Below are positions 21,080 to 31,894 of a DNA stretch of 64,000 bases, piece after piece. Location of the stretch: positions 84,760,020 to 84,824,019 of the forward strand of contig OX235272.1 of NCBI GenBank assembly GCA_944472155.2, given 5' to 3'. Position numbers and translations under genes: made by a program. The stretch comes from Trichobilharzia szidati. Lineage: Eukaryota; Platyhelminthes; Trematoda; Strigeidida; Schistosomatidae. Each line of letters begins with the position of its first letter. Within the stretch, counting starts at the first letter, position 1. Below the pieces are notes generated by a model, which did not search any database, had not been told where the DNA came from, and worked only from the letters and a program-made list of their open reading frames with translations.

Positions 21080-21450
21080 ATTTGACCACGGATTGATATC
21101 ATTTAGAGGATCATTGTTGAAAACTAGCAAGGAGTACTGGACAGCTAGCTGTTTCATCCTTATTTTCGGACTCACCCATCAGCAGTGCAAATCCACCCCC
21201 ACGATTCAAACCTAGTCCATGGTCAAACTTGACTCGTATTCGCATAAGTTAGAATTCACAGGCCTTTGAGTCGGGTTCCAGTGACTGAATGAATGATATA
21301 CGAGCTTGACTTGTAACTGGAAGGTGTCCTGGCTTCGAACCCTGTCAGTAGGTTCGTACTTCCGATGGCTTTCAAACTGGAATAAAACAGCCAGCTGTCT
21401 AGTACTCCCTGCTGGTTTTCACTGGTGGTTCGTTAACTGATATAAACCCA
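21080..21450. mobile_element. SINE-B copies, facing
   Basis: A minus-strand fragment (21080-21225) is followed by a plus-strand copy (21265-21450) with box A CCAGTGACTGAATGA, box B GGCTTCGAACCCTGTC and a decayed hammerhead ending in CTAGTACTCCC. Confidence 0.6.
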
Positions 21451-21704
21451 TGATCAAACTTATATGTATTTCATTTAAGTCAAATGTAGCCCAATGTTTT
21501 ACAGATAACAAAATCAAGAGAAATGCTTTCTTGAATCACAATACTTGATATTTTCTGCTGTTTTCAGTGTTACTCTAATCATTAACAATATTCAAAGAAT
21601 ACCACCTGTGAAGGGAACTTAAAACAATATAACCACCTGAAGTCATTCTTGTAGCATATTTAGTAATTTTCTATAGTTTGGTTTGTAAGGGTTAGTTATG
21701 TTTT

Positions 21705-22060
21705 TACGAGTTGATCACGGATTGATATCAGTTAGAGAACCATTGAAAACCAGGGAGTACTGGACAGCTGCGTTTCATCCTAGTTTGGGAATCATCGGCA
21801 GTACGCACCCACCACCAAGGTTCGAACCCAGGACCTTCCGGTTACAAGGCAAGCTCGTATACCATTCAGTCACTGGGACCCGATTCAATGGCTCATGAAT
21901 TCTAACTTCTACCAATTCGTGATTTAGCGCGACCCCAACCATTGTCGTTAGTGGGACATCCATCCACACACGTGACATCTAATCGGGCCTCACTGGTCAC
22001 GACTTCTCACTAGAACTCCAGGAAACTCCATCCTGTAGCAAGTCACTAGCGAGCATCAGA
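21705..22060 (-). mobile_element. SINE-B copy, CCGAUGA subtype
   Basis: The minus strand has box A, box B (GGTTCGAACCTTGG), then GUACUG, CCGAUGA, UUCC, GGAU, GAAA and a CAGUAC 3' arm. Stem I pairs perfectly. The core has C in place of U4, and stem II is weakened. Confidence 0.7.
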
Positions 22061-22164
22061 TTAATTTTCTATAGTTTGGTTTGTAAGACGAACAAAATAT
22101 TATTTATCCCTTATTCATGAAAGAAAACTATCTTTTCTAGTTATTTCAATATAGATTTCGCAGA

Positions 22165-22390
22165 GATCCAATATCGGTTAGAGAGATAATTGAAAGCCAG
22201 GAGGCAGTAAGATGGATGTTTCGTCCCAGGCCATGACTCTTCAGTAATGCACACCCACAACGACCCCATCATGAAGCGAATACCAAAGGTTGTCGGCCAT
22301 TCAGTCACTCGAGTCAAGATCTAATAATCCATGAATTCTAGCCTTCGTCAACTCGTGATATAGTGCTACCCTCAACAAATGCTTTAGTTG
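22165..22390 (-). mobile_element. SINE-B, diverged copy
   Basis: It keeps the order of SINE-B landmarks on the minus strand (GTCGGCCATTCAGTCACT as the box-A complement; TTTCGTCCC; TCAACTCGTGATAT) but with many changes. Confidence 0.5.
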
Positions 22391-22394
22391 ATCA

Positions 22395-23517
22395 CCCATT
22401 ATTCCCTCGGGTTCCGAGTGGAACAAATGGCTTCACAACAGCACATCCTCACTCTGTTCTCTACAGTCTTATTTGGCTGGACTCATGACCACCCATAAGC
22501 TTTCATCTCCTCCTCCTCCTCCTCACGCGATCTTCCTCCATGTCATCCTTGGACCAACGCCCAACTCATCGTTGTCATATTCAACGGTCTCCTCTCAGTG
22601 TGTGTGGTCCACCAATCCATCTCTACTTTATTCATCACATTTGTTGAGCAATAGGTTCTAGATTGGTTCGTTTTTAGTTCTTTTTGGCCATCCATCTGTT
22701 CTTCAGTATCGACGCAATGAAGACAGACATTGACGAGAGTCAGCAACCTATTTTAAAATACTTCTGTTTATGTGGCAACTCTCTGGACTCAAATAGAAGC
22801 ACTGACTAGTAGTTTCACCTGAGTACCGACTTAGCACAAATGCGGCCCGCCAAAGACCATCGCAAAAGTGTTATGAGAGGGTAGGTCGTTCTTTCCGTTA
22901 CCATTAATACAGTCATAAGGCAGTCCCTCTCGCGCCAATACCAGAACATCTATATCAGAGACACATGCCTCATAGCCGAGATCCCAGCCTCTAATCCACA
23001 GCCCACGGCACAAGACACCACTTCAGACTAGTCTCGGCTAACAGCTGCCCCGCCGTGCCTCGTGTTTGAGGGCACAAGTCCTCCGTGGCCACCCGTTAAC
23101 CAGTTGTTATTGGTCCCGGCTCTCTCGTCAGGAATCCAACAGATCTTGAACCGCCGATGCCCCGTGCAAAGCATAAAGCCGAGGACGGCCCGCCGCTTCA
23201 TCAAGACTGAGTTACCGGACACGGATGTTGTCTCATGCAAGTGACAGGTCTTAGCTGGGGCTCGGTTTCCGGCCGATAAGCCACACCCGGCGGTCGCCAC
23301 GCGGAGGCGACTGCCATATATAACCATAACCCCTTGTCCCGCCATTTCCCGTGCCCGGTTGAGTTTCTTCATGTTGACACTCAGAGCACTGGAAGGAACT
23401 TCGTAGCCAAATGCAGACTTAACAAGAGAAGCCAATATTGGAAAACACACGATGGTCAAAGGATGTCGGTCCTCGCACCGCATGTAGGGCCCCTCCTGAT
23501 GAGCCTAACATGGATTT

Positions 23518-23560
<43 letters not shown>

Positions 23561-23790
23561 AAATAGAAGCACTGACTAGCTTGACATTAGTTTTGAAGAT
23601 CTTGCCCTTCCTTCTTATATACTCAGTGAAGCAGATTTCCAAACTGATTACAGAGTGATTAAGGATCTATCCTGCCTTTTCGATATCCTCATCCAAATCG
23701 TCTGTCTGTAGTTGAAACGATTCAGCCTACATAAGTGAAAGAAGTGACCTCTTTCAAATTCCCACCTCTCGAATAAACGAAATGAATGCT
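22395..23790 (-). pseudogene. RTE1 copy split by a GC-rich insertion
   Basis: 22395-22786 and 23580-23790 together make an RTE1 fragment: 3' tail near 22400, C-terminal linker relics (MDWWTTHTERRPLN, NVCLHCVDTEEQMDGQKE), and the thumb region beyond 23580. The insertion at 22810-23556 separates them. Confidence 0.7.
22810..23556 (-). mobile_element. GC-rich 28S-tagged retroelement, likely R2-type short internally deleted element
   Basis: A 23-bp direct repeat (22787-22809 and 23557-23579) brackets 747 bp of clearly higher GC than its surroundings. On the minus strand the insert opens with 43 bases of 28S rRNA (23560 down to 23518, including CTCTTAAGG, then TAGCCAAATGCC). This spans the R2 insertion site and continues 20 bases beyond it. 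Elements with a 28S leader and internal deletion are known among R2-type non-LTR retrotransposons. A 151-codon minus-strand frame (23028-23483) has no motif I can name. No poly-A tail is seen at the 22810 end. Retrotransposition by a LINE is inferred from the duplication. Confidence 0.7.
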
Positions 23791-23919
23791 CCCTCTGTTT
23801 AACCAGCATAATCTGACTGACTAGTTAAAGTTATCTATAGTTAGGTAGTAAGTAGTATGTTTAGTTTTGTGAGAAAAAAAGGTTAACTCATACTCGAACT
23901 TACTCCATTCACTGGAAAT

Positions 23920-24085
23920 ATGAGAGATAGGTTGAATATAGTTGTATTGTGTTTAACCTTATTCATCAATAATGATATAACAAATCAACACCACAGAGTA
24001 TTTCACTCTGTCGAAACGACAAAGGAGTATGAATGTGATTTGGAGCTAACAATACACAAGGCAAGGCAGACAATTTTATCAATAT
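23920..24085 (+). CDS. Candidate first exon with signal peptide
   Basis: An ATG at 23920 starts MRDRLNIVVLCLTLFINN, which has the basic n-region and hydrophobic core of a secretory signal. About 35 hydrophilic residues follow (EYECDLELTIHKARQTI). A donor-like TATGTAAGC lies at 24084-24092. Schistosomes have many small secreted proteins split into short exons, so this could be one, but I recognise no family and saw no next exon. The open frame runs on to 24126 if unspliced. It may be chance. Confidence 0.3.
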
Positions 24086-24484
24086 GTAAGCGCTACTTAG
24101 TAACTTTGTTACTCAGTAATCTCTAGAAAAGGGGGTAAGAAAGGTTGGTTATGAAGTGACTTAAAGACCTACACCAAAGAGACATAATCAGGATGGGAAT
24201 ACTTGTACATGGTTATACGGCTTTTAATCCCGTCTAAGATCTGAGCAGTTGACAGAATAAATGTGACATTTGTATTTTTTAAACCCCATTTTTTTAAAAA
24301 TGTCATTTATGAAGTCAAGTAAGTAGCATTTTATTATCCTAAAGTCGTAGTTACAATTCATCTTTGCAGATATATTGATAACACTAATATTGTTTCCGAA
24401 TTTACTTTATCTTCCTTTCTGTTCCACGCATGTCGATTGAACTGTTATTGATTTCTATTCATATGTCTAATCAATCTTTTACTA

Positions 24485-24665
24485 GATTTCATCATGAGCT
24501 GACATCCGTCAGAGAACCATTGAAAAACATGCAAGGAGTACTGGACAGCTGTTTCGTCCTCCTGCTTTGAGACTCTTCAGCACTACACACCCACTGACAG
24601 GGTTCAAGCCCAGGACCTTCTGATTACAAGGCAAGCTCGTAGACCATTAGGCTTGATGGTCTATA
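24485..24665 (-). mobile_element. SINE-B copy carrying the best-preserved hammerhead
   Basis: A minus-strand SINE-B with the usual promoter region at its 5' end (about 24600-24655) and the terminal ATCAGTTAGAG-like 3' part near 24500. See 24536-24586. Confidence 0.7.
24536..24586 (-). ncRNA. Hammerhead ribozyme, SINE-B type, all core bases present
   Basis: On the minus strand: GUAGUG (stem I 5' arm), CUGAAGA (core CUGANGA intact), stem II GUCUC with GAGGAC (one bulge), GAAA, stem III ACAGCUGU, the UC of the GUC triplet, then CAGUAC (stem I 3' arm, 5 of 6 pairs). This is a type I minimal hammerhead with a self-complementary stem III, like Sm-alpha, where dimers are more active than monomers. 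Cleavage is predicted after the C of GUC. Activity is not shown. Confidence 0.6.
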
Positions 24666-24669
24666 AACT

Positions 24670-25220
24670 CTTCACATATATATACTACTGATAGATCTTA
24701 TCAGTAGCACTCGTCACAATACTATTCACAGGTTTACCTAACTAGCTCTTAAACCTTTGTACATTTTATAGCACATATTAACTTTATTTGTACAAATATT
24801 TTGATAAAGCTTTCGTTTTCACACCTCAAGTTACACACCATGGCTTCAGGATACAATCTACACGCACATAAACTTACAAAACTTGCAACACAGAGAGTGA
24901 GATTCCGTTAATATCTATCTCTATCTATCTATTTATCTAACTATCTACCTATCTGCATATCACATTTCGAAGAGAAAAATTATAATCGATAAACTTAGTC
25001 GACCAATCAGTAGCCTGGACTGAGAACTAATGAGAAACAAAATCTATTTATAGAAAAGCTAACAAGATGCATAATATTGAGATTTACATTAGCAAATAGT
25101 ACGGTGAATATTTACTGACAGTAAGACCTTGTCTCTATAGCTGTCTAACGCTACTGTTGAGGTAATTTTGATGTTATTATTGTCAAATAGAACCAAACAG
25201 ATCTATCCAGTCTTTTGCTG
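24670..25220. other. No gene; tetranucleotide run
   Basis: AT-rich sequence with a CTAT run at 24910-24955. Nothing else recognised. Confidence 0.5.
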
Positions 25221-25224
25221 CCCG

Positions 25225-25880
25225 ACCGATAGCTGCTACCTTGACGTGGTCGTCGGGCTTGCATATCGCAATGACCTAACAAGCTACACTGGCTCGAACT
25301 ATTGTTCCTGAAGGTCCTGCCATACCAGGAAGGCTGTTAGGATAGCGATTAGACTAAAATCAGTTACCGCAATAGTGTAAGAATTTTTCTTTTTTACACT
25401 ATGCTGGGGGTTTGTGGGCGAAGTCATGCTGCTGGGGAATAGGGGTGTAACAACAGTATGGTGTATCACTCAGACAACCAGAATGTCAGTTATGCTGTCT
25501 CTCCACTATGGAGAGAGAGGTTTTTAGAAAAGGTCAATCCTAAAAATTGTACATTTCGACTTACCTCCGTGGTCCTTAACCGGCGGTAAATTTACTAATA
25601 CGGAAGCAATCCAAGAAACCAGTTCATACAGGCCGTGTGTGACCGACCTCAAGCAGTTGTCCCCTTGGCTTTGCGGTCACGCAACACTAACCCTCATTCT
25701 GTTTCAGGTACCCGAAGAATCAATCAACTTCCACGGTGTGGACAGCCGGGAAGTAACAACCGCCCACATACTTCCAAAAGTACACGAAGCCCTCATGAGC
25801 ATCAATCTTTTGCCATCTTCGGAGCGGTGGTTTGTGACTGTACATCTCTCAAGAAAGTTTCAGACAGCTACACAGTAGGA
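25225..25880 (+). mobile_element. R-A, unclassified repeat (copy 1)
   Basis: Starts near TGCTACCTTGACGTGGTCGT and ends near AAAGTACACGAAGCCCTC. A second copy is at 34075-34650 at roughly 85-90 percent identity by eye. It contains a strong 3' splice-site-like segment (ACTAAC, pyrimidines, TTTCAG then GTACCCG) near 25690-25715. ORFs of 79-103 codons differ between copies, so coding is doubtful. It could be the 5' part of a retroelement. Confidence 0.55.
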
Positions 25881-26104
25881 TGCAAAGATCGGTGTTCCCT
25901 GCGTTCAGACTACAACGAATCGGTTTTGGTCGTCACAAAGGTATAGGTAGTTCACATAACTTCAAGATTTCGCTTGAACAGTCCCATTGGTTGATTTTAT
26001 TGGAAATAGTATTTGCCATATCCCCGGTAATGAAATGTTGCATCAGAACTACTGACCAGAACATAAACAGGACTGAATTTAACGTATACACAGTGTGTTG
26101 CCAT

Positions 26105-26240
26105 TAAACGGAAGGGACATCTTACACTCTATGTAGGATTCTTGATAAAGCAGGAATTAGGGTGGCATTCAGACCTACAAACTTCGTAGGCTAGAGAACC
26201 CTATAAGAAAAATTACTTGCAATGATAGTGAAGTCAATCC
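26105..26240 (+). pseudogene. PLE fragment, second lineage
   Basis: Encodes GTSYTLCRILDKAGIRVAFR, then PTN. This matches GTSETLRRILNKAGVKVGIQ at 19.9-20.0 kb, the conserved block before the GIY-YIG domain. It ends soon after by stops. Confidence 0.55.
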
Positions 26241-26264
26241 AGGACGTCGAAATCAGTTATTATA

Positions 26265-27345
26265 TTATTTGTATTCCCTTGGGTCCCGAGTAGAATATGG
26301 GGGGGGGGGCTTCAACAATACATCTCCAATTTATTCTATCTTCCGGCGTCCTCTTCAGTTGGGTCTACAATCGCCCATAATCTATCATCTCCTCCATGTC
26401 ACCCTCGCACCGACGATCAACTCGTCTCTTCCTATTCGGGTTCTACTCGAACAATGGTCTGCATTGCGCGCCATGTCATTTGACGGTCTCCTCAACGTAT
26501 GCCTGATCCATCTCCATTTTCTCCTGCATATTTGTTGAGCAATCGGCTCTTGCTTGTTGGTTTGTTCCCGGCCAGAGTTTGTTGTTGCTAATTCTTCCTG
26601 ACTGGCCGACCACTTGATCTTCACAATACAGAGCCAGTGAAGGCAGCTGTTGATATAAGTATGCAACAGCCTGTTGGAAATAATTTTCGTGACTGACTGC
26701 ACATTTGCATTGAAAACCCGGATCTTGTTCTTTATGCTGCCTGAGTTAGTGTAGAAGATTTCCAAACTGGTGTCAGGCTGATGAAAGCGTATACTGCCTT
26801 TCTGATTCTGGCTGGTTTCGACATCTTCATCCTTTGTGACTGCCTGTGGTTGAAACCGTACTTCCTAAATAAGTGAAGGAAGTGACCAATTTCAAGTTTC
26901 TCCCGTTGATGGTGACTGGTGCTGATTGTTGTTGCTGTTGGTTGGTGGGTATCTTCATCACCTCCGTCTTCTCTATGTTCACCTGGAGTTCTGTCATCGC
27001 TGCCCGTCAGCCACTTCTACCAGTTTGTTGCTTTTCGCTTGACTGTAAGTCTTCGAGTTTGTGTGACACTAGACATAAAACATCCACGTGAAAAATCCAT
27101 ATCTTCTAGAGTCTTCCAGTCAGTTCAAAGTATTCCTGTCTTCTCACTCCCTGTTCACAGTCTGACGCATAATCCAGTCCACCACAATTAAGAATATCAT
27201 CAATGATAGCAGTGGACAGCCTTGTCTTACTCCTGTATTCACTTCGAATACCTCACTGAGTTTCCCATTGTGGACCACCTGACACGTGCCATTGTCGTAC
27301 AGCTGCTGAATGAGGTTGGTAAAGACTCGGGCATTGCACACCGTA
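26265..27345 (-). pseudogene. RTE1 copy reaching the RT palm
   Basis: The minus strand from 27341 encodes LIQQLYDNGTCQVVHNGKLS, EVFEVNTGVRQGCPLLSLMI and DWIMRQTV. This is the RT block before the catalytic aspartates (VRQGC...P). It then gives the thumb region with APITINGRN-like sequence and SVTKIISNRLLHTYINSCLH. The FADD region is mutated (DFSRGCF-like). The 3' end has a G10 tract (26297-26307) inside GAAGCCCCC. Several frameshifts. Confidence 0.75.
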
Positions 27346-28060
27346 ATAATACGGATAGACAGAGTTAAAAACAGAACTGCTCATCTACCATCATAATTAA
27401 TTTTGTAATAAACTGAATAATAATCGGAAACACGATACTTAAAAATCAACTATCAATTAAGTTAACCCTTAAGCATTTTTCATAACACTTTGACAACTTC
27501 ATCTGTTCCACCTGTGGTTGAAACAGTGCTTCCTAGATAATTGAAGGAAGTATCCTATGTCAAGGTTAGTTAGACTATCAGAACATAGGAATTTAGCTTA
27601 GAGTAGAGTGAATAACTCTAGGAAGATGTACAACGATCGCTTTGCTTGCACTAACACACAATCAAAAATTAGGGTTGGACAGGAACTATATTTCTACAAA
27701 GGAATATAGTTAGGTGAAACAAGAGGTTGATGACTGAATCCCTATTCATCAAATCTACATCAAACACTTGCAAGAGGAATGACGCAACACCGATATACTA
27801 GAGATATGGAAAATGTTATGACCAGTAAAATCGAGGGATAAGGACTAACGGATCTGTATAAGCGAGAGAAATCTGAAAGTTATGTGAACACCTTGATATG
27901 ATTGATTATGAGAGATAAATTGTAATCGAAAACTTACCATCAATACATAAATAATACTGTATCACTGTGTGTGTTATTTATATTAGATAAAGTTATTCTA
28001 TTATAGAATAAACCTGGCGACTAATCCCATAGAAAACACATTTTTATTCGTTGCATCGCT
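27346..28060. other. No recognised feature
   Basis: Short RTE1-like scraps near 27500-27560 (TCCACCTGTGGTTGAAACAG); otherwise nothing. Confidence 0.4.
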
Positions 28061-28064
28061 TACA

Positions 28065-29120
28065 GACGAAAACCAACAGGTGCGCAGAAGTGGAAGGCAG
28101 CAAAAACACGACTTCAAGTGAACATAGAGAAGACATCGTTGAAGCATCTGCACTAGGAGCCGACGTGTCAACCTGAGACCGAGCACTTCGGTCCAATCAA
28201 TCGATGGGAAAATCTAAAATTGAATTAAATAATTAATAAGACCCGTTGCACAAGAGGTGGTTCTCGCAGCCCAAGTGGTCTAGTGGATAACGCTTTGGAG
28301 TTTGAAACTATAGGCACTGGGTTAGAGCCTCAGTGGGAACACCATCACTCACTGGGGTATCCAGACGACGAGTCCGAGATAGGACGAAATGTACACCCTG
28401 CATTCCACTGCTAGTCACTATCCACCAATTGACTTCTAGAGAAGACAGAGGTGATGGAGATAACCAGTGACTATCAATGGAATAAATTTGAAAGAGTCAT
28501 ATCCTTCACTTATCTAGGCAGAATCGTCTCAACTGTAGACAGGCACTACGGATGAGGATGTCGAAGCAGGCCAGGATCGAAAAGACAAGGCAGACCTCCA
28601 TCCCTCTGAAATCAGTTTGGAAATCTTCTGCACTCAGCGAAAAGGACAAGATCCGGATTTCCAAAAACCAATGTCAAGTCAGTCAGTTCTTCTGTATAAG
28701 GTCACAAACATGGCGCGTTACCAACAACCTACTGCAGACATTTACCAACAGCCATCCTCGCCAGGCTCTATACTGAAGAACAGATGGCTGGCCAGAAAGA
28801 ATTAGCAGCAAGGAACTCTGCAGTGGAATGAACCAATCAAGAACATTATTGATCAACGGATATCCCGAAGAAAAATGAAGATGGATCGAAAACACTCTGG
28901 GGAGACTGTTGAATAACATCACGCGTCAGACCATCGCTTGAGTAGAACCCGAATGGGAAACGACGAGTTAGGCGTCACTTCGAGGGTGACATGGAGGAGA
29001 GAAGAGAGGTGAGAAACTATAGGCAATCTATGGAACCAACCAAAGAGGAGCAGGGTGAAATGAAGATGTGCTGTCAAAGCGCTATGTTCCACTCGGAAGC
29101 CAAGGGAATCATCAAAAATA
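28065..29120 (+). pseudogene. RTE1 copy split by a SINE-A
   Basis: 28065-28135 (AAACCAACAGGTGCGCAGAA and on) and 28437-29120 make a plus-strand RTE1 fragment. It includes IWKSSALSEKDKIRIS, SQSVLLYKVTNMARYQQPTA and PILKNRWLARKN-like relics, a GVTWRR relic near 28985, and the tail CTATGTTCCACTCGGAAGCC then AATAAA repeats. SINE-A occupies 28136-28436. Confidence 0.75.
28136..28436 (+). mobile_element. SINE-A unit with 11-bp target-site duplication
   Basis: TAGAGAAGACA flanks it at 28125-28135 and 28437-28447. The unit starts in the body (GAAGCATCTGCAC), continues to AAAATTGAATT, then the tRNA-like head (GTGGTCTAGTGGATAACG as box A, GGGTTAGAGCCTC as a decayed box B). It ends just past the hammerhead relic (ATCCAG, ACGACGA, GTCC, GGAC, GAAAT). 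This order is permuted relative to an element that starts at the Pol III head. Confidence 0.75.
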
Positions 29121-29824
29121 AATAAATAAATAATGAAATTAATCCATACAAAGGGGGAAAAGCTATTACACCTACCCATTAGTTTGATGAAATGTACCCT
29201 GACGTTTAACACGATTTGGATCACATAAATCAGCGATTGTCTTTAAATTTACAACACTCTATATAAAGAGAATTAGAAAAAACAAAAGTACAATTTTACA
29301 AAGAAAACATACCAGCATTATTTATACACATATGTGTGCAAGGCAAAATCAATGACAGCATAATTAAAGATATTTTCATCAGTGCAATATTTAACCCCAC
29401 CCGCCACTCCACCCCACATCTACTATTAATCAGTATTAGTAGATGAGGTTCTGTAGAGATATATGTGCGCGCACAAGGGTGTATGTATGACAACACAACA
29501 GGGGAGAAACTAAGTCAGCAGATGTTGATAATTAATAATCAAGCCTGTGACAAAACTAAGATCAGATCATCAGTGCGATGGATCAACACAAACACACACA
29601 TACCAAATGAAACAAAAAGATAGTGAAAAATGAAGAAAAAACACAACTATGATACAACTAAAATAAATAGGCACATATAGACATAGAGTAGTAAACTAAA
29701 AGTAAACGCCAATGTGTGAGTGTGCGTGTGATGATGAGGATGAATCCTTCAATGACCACCATCCCATCCATCTCAATCACAACAACAACAATAATAATAA
29801 TAATTCGCCAAATTGAAAAATACA
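29121..29824. other. No recognised feature
   Basis: Simple AT-rich sequence with CA and AAT runs. Confidence 0.4.
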
Positions 29825-30260
29825 TCAGTTAGAAAACCATTGAAAAACCTGGGGGTACTGCACAGCTGTTTCGTCCTAGCTTCGGACTCTTCAGAAGTAC
29901 GCACCCACCGCCAGGGCTCGAACTCAGGACCTTCCGGTTACAAGGCAGCCAGTGGGATCCGACCCAATGGTCCATGAATCCCAACTTCCGCCAATTCGTG
30001 ATATATTTAGGGCAACCGCCAGCCTATGTCACGGGCAAGTGACTGTCCTCTTGCCTGACTTGGTAGACGCCGCTGGTAACGACTTCTCACTAGAACCCCA
30101 GGCATAATAGTCTACGAGCTCACCTCGTAACCGGAAGGTCCTGGGTTCGTACTGATGAAGAGCCCCAAACTAGGCTGACGAAACAGCTGTCCAGTACTCG
30201 CAGGCTTTCGAATGGTTCTCTAACTGATGTTAGCTCATGACCAATCCTTTAACCAATCAG
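29825..30260. mobile_element. Inverted pair of SINE-B copies
   Basis: A minus copy (29825-30110) with box B near 29915 and a nearly complete hammerhead (29855-29900), then a plus copy (30115-30260) reading ACTGATGAAGAG and ACGAAACAGCTGTCCAGTAC. Both keep most landmarks. Confidence 0.7.
29855..29900 (-). ncRNA. Hammerhead-like module with blocked cleavage site
   Basis: The minus strand reads GUACUU, CUGAAGA, GUCC, GAAGCUA loop, GGAC, GAAA, then CAGCUGUG and CAGUAC. Core, stem II and most of stem I are intact. The residue at the cleavage position is G rather than C, which hammerheads do not normally cleave. Confidence 0.55.
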
Positions 30261-30512
30261 TCAAATCCCTGTAAACCAACACTTAAAAAATGCACATATA
30301 GACAAATGATTTGCGTATACAACAGCTGCTATCTTGCAAAAATACACAAACTAAGCAGTAGCGTGTGAAAACATGAATTCAGTGAGCAGAAATAAAAACA
30401 AACATAAAAAACATCAATCACGAAGGACAAATAAGAAGCCGCTAACTAAACAGAAACAAAAATAAACAAGTAAATAAAGTGAGCACATCTAATCCACTAT
30501 TTCGAACACTAC

Positions 30513-30809
30513 CAGATCTCCAGTACTCTGTGATGCTCGTATATCCAATGTATCTTTGCCGGCGGTATTCATCACCGTCACCACGCCTTCATTATCATCA
30601 ACACTGCGTTGGCGAGTGAACTTCATGCGACGAGAGGAGAGTTTCTTACGAAAACTATTCATACTGCTTTTGTGTTGTTGCTGCTGATGGGGGTATTGAT
30701 GTGAACTTTTACGCCATGGTACAACAGGATCAAAAAAAGGATTTGACCATCCAGACACGACACCATCACTACCAGAATTAACTTCATGGCATAGATTCAG
30801 TGAATTGTG
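30513..30809 (-). CDS. Candidate exon with NPF motif and basic patch
   Basis: An open minus-strand block with an acceptor-like CATTAG before CACAATTC and a donor-like GATCTG then GTAGTG. It gives about 99 codons: HNSLNLCHEVNSGSDG, GWSNPFFDPVVPWRK, a His/Gln-rich run, FRKKLSSRRMKFTRQRSVDD and TLDIRASQSTGDL. NPF can bind EH domains. The KKLSSRRMKFTRQRS part looks like a phosphorylatable basic linker. It may belong to the same gene as 16914-18010 (same strand, similar low-complexity style), but the phases do not join directly, so at least one exon would lie between. Function unknown. Confidence 0.45.
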
Positions 30810-31269
30810 CTAATGACCATGATGATGATGATGAAGTGGTTAGGATTACGTTTTTTTTTTAAATTGTTCAGGCGGTATTAACAACCACCAAGATAGTTCA
30901 TATAAAAAAGGGATAAGAAAAACAGAAAAAAGAATGAACAGAAATTATAAAACTGCTTCTTTTTTACAAAAAAAGACACAACAGAAAAACAGCATGATAA
31001 GGCTGAAGTTTTGATTGTACAATGTTTCAATATTACGGTAACAAAAATCCTTATTGATTTATTCACAGAAGTGTAAAAAAACAGGTCAATGATCAGCTGC
31101 TAGACAATTTAGGCTGTGTATACCAGTCTAATTCAAAGGAACTGTTACAATATAGTCTGTCTAAACCCATAAACCCGATGTACAAAGACGATATGATCTG
31201 TACTCAACAAGGAGAACAGTAAAAGTCTTAGGAATGTAGAACATAAGGCATAAAACGGTTAGAACTTTC

Positions 31270-31440
31270 AAGATTGACAACGGACCTTCCAGTTACAAGA
31301 CAAGCTTGTAGATCATTCATTCAGCCCGTGGATGCATACTGCCAATGATTCCCAAACTAGGATGAAACAGCTGTTCAGTACTCACTGCTGTTTTCAATGG
31401 TTCTCTAGCTGATATCAATCCGTGGTCAAACTAGAAATAA
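31270..31440 (+). mobile_element. SINE-B fragment
   Basis: Lacks a clear box A and box B. It has ACTGCCAATGATTCCC, GGATGAAACAGCTGTTCAGT and the 3' part. Confidence 0.55.
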
Positions 31441-31894
31441 ATCAAATCTCTACAAACTAACCAGTTGTTCAAAACAGTCAGAACTTACTTGAATTTGAAT
31501 ACATTAAATAAAATCATTCGAAGCACATGTATATGCTGGGAAGTGATTAATCTTGTAGACTGAGATTCAGTAAGACAAAAAAACGGCCACCTACAACATC
31601 ACTCCCCTCAAATAAACTATTTTGTGTTATGTCTATAAGATTTTTCAAATTTGGTAACACCAATAAACCTAACATTGTAACACTTTATCATTATTAAATT
31701 AAGCTTTGTACTACTTCAGCAAGTAGGCACGTCGTTAAAATACAAATGAGAGTATTCATTGTTTGCAAATTTCATTCGCAATTAGAACAAGTTAGTCGTA
31801 CAAACAATTGGTATGATTTCCACCTTTATAATAACAGAATTTACTAATATTATCAGATTTGTGAGGATGTTGAATTAATTATAATTGTTACATT

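Noticed and set aside
23518..23560. 28S rRNA gene
   Set aside because: Only 43 bases match 28S, the next bases do not continue the rRNA, and the block is inside a 23-bp target-site duplication. It is the leader of a mobile element, not an rRNA gene.
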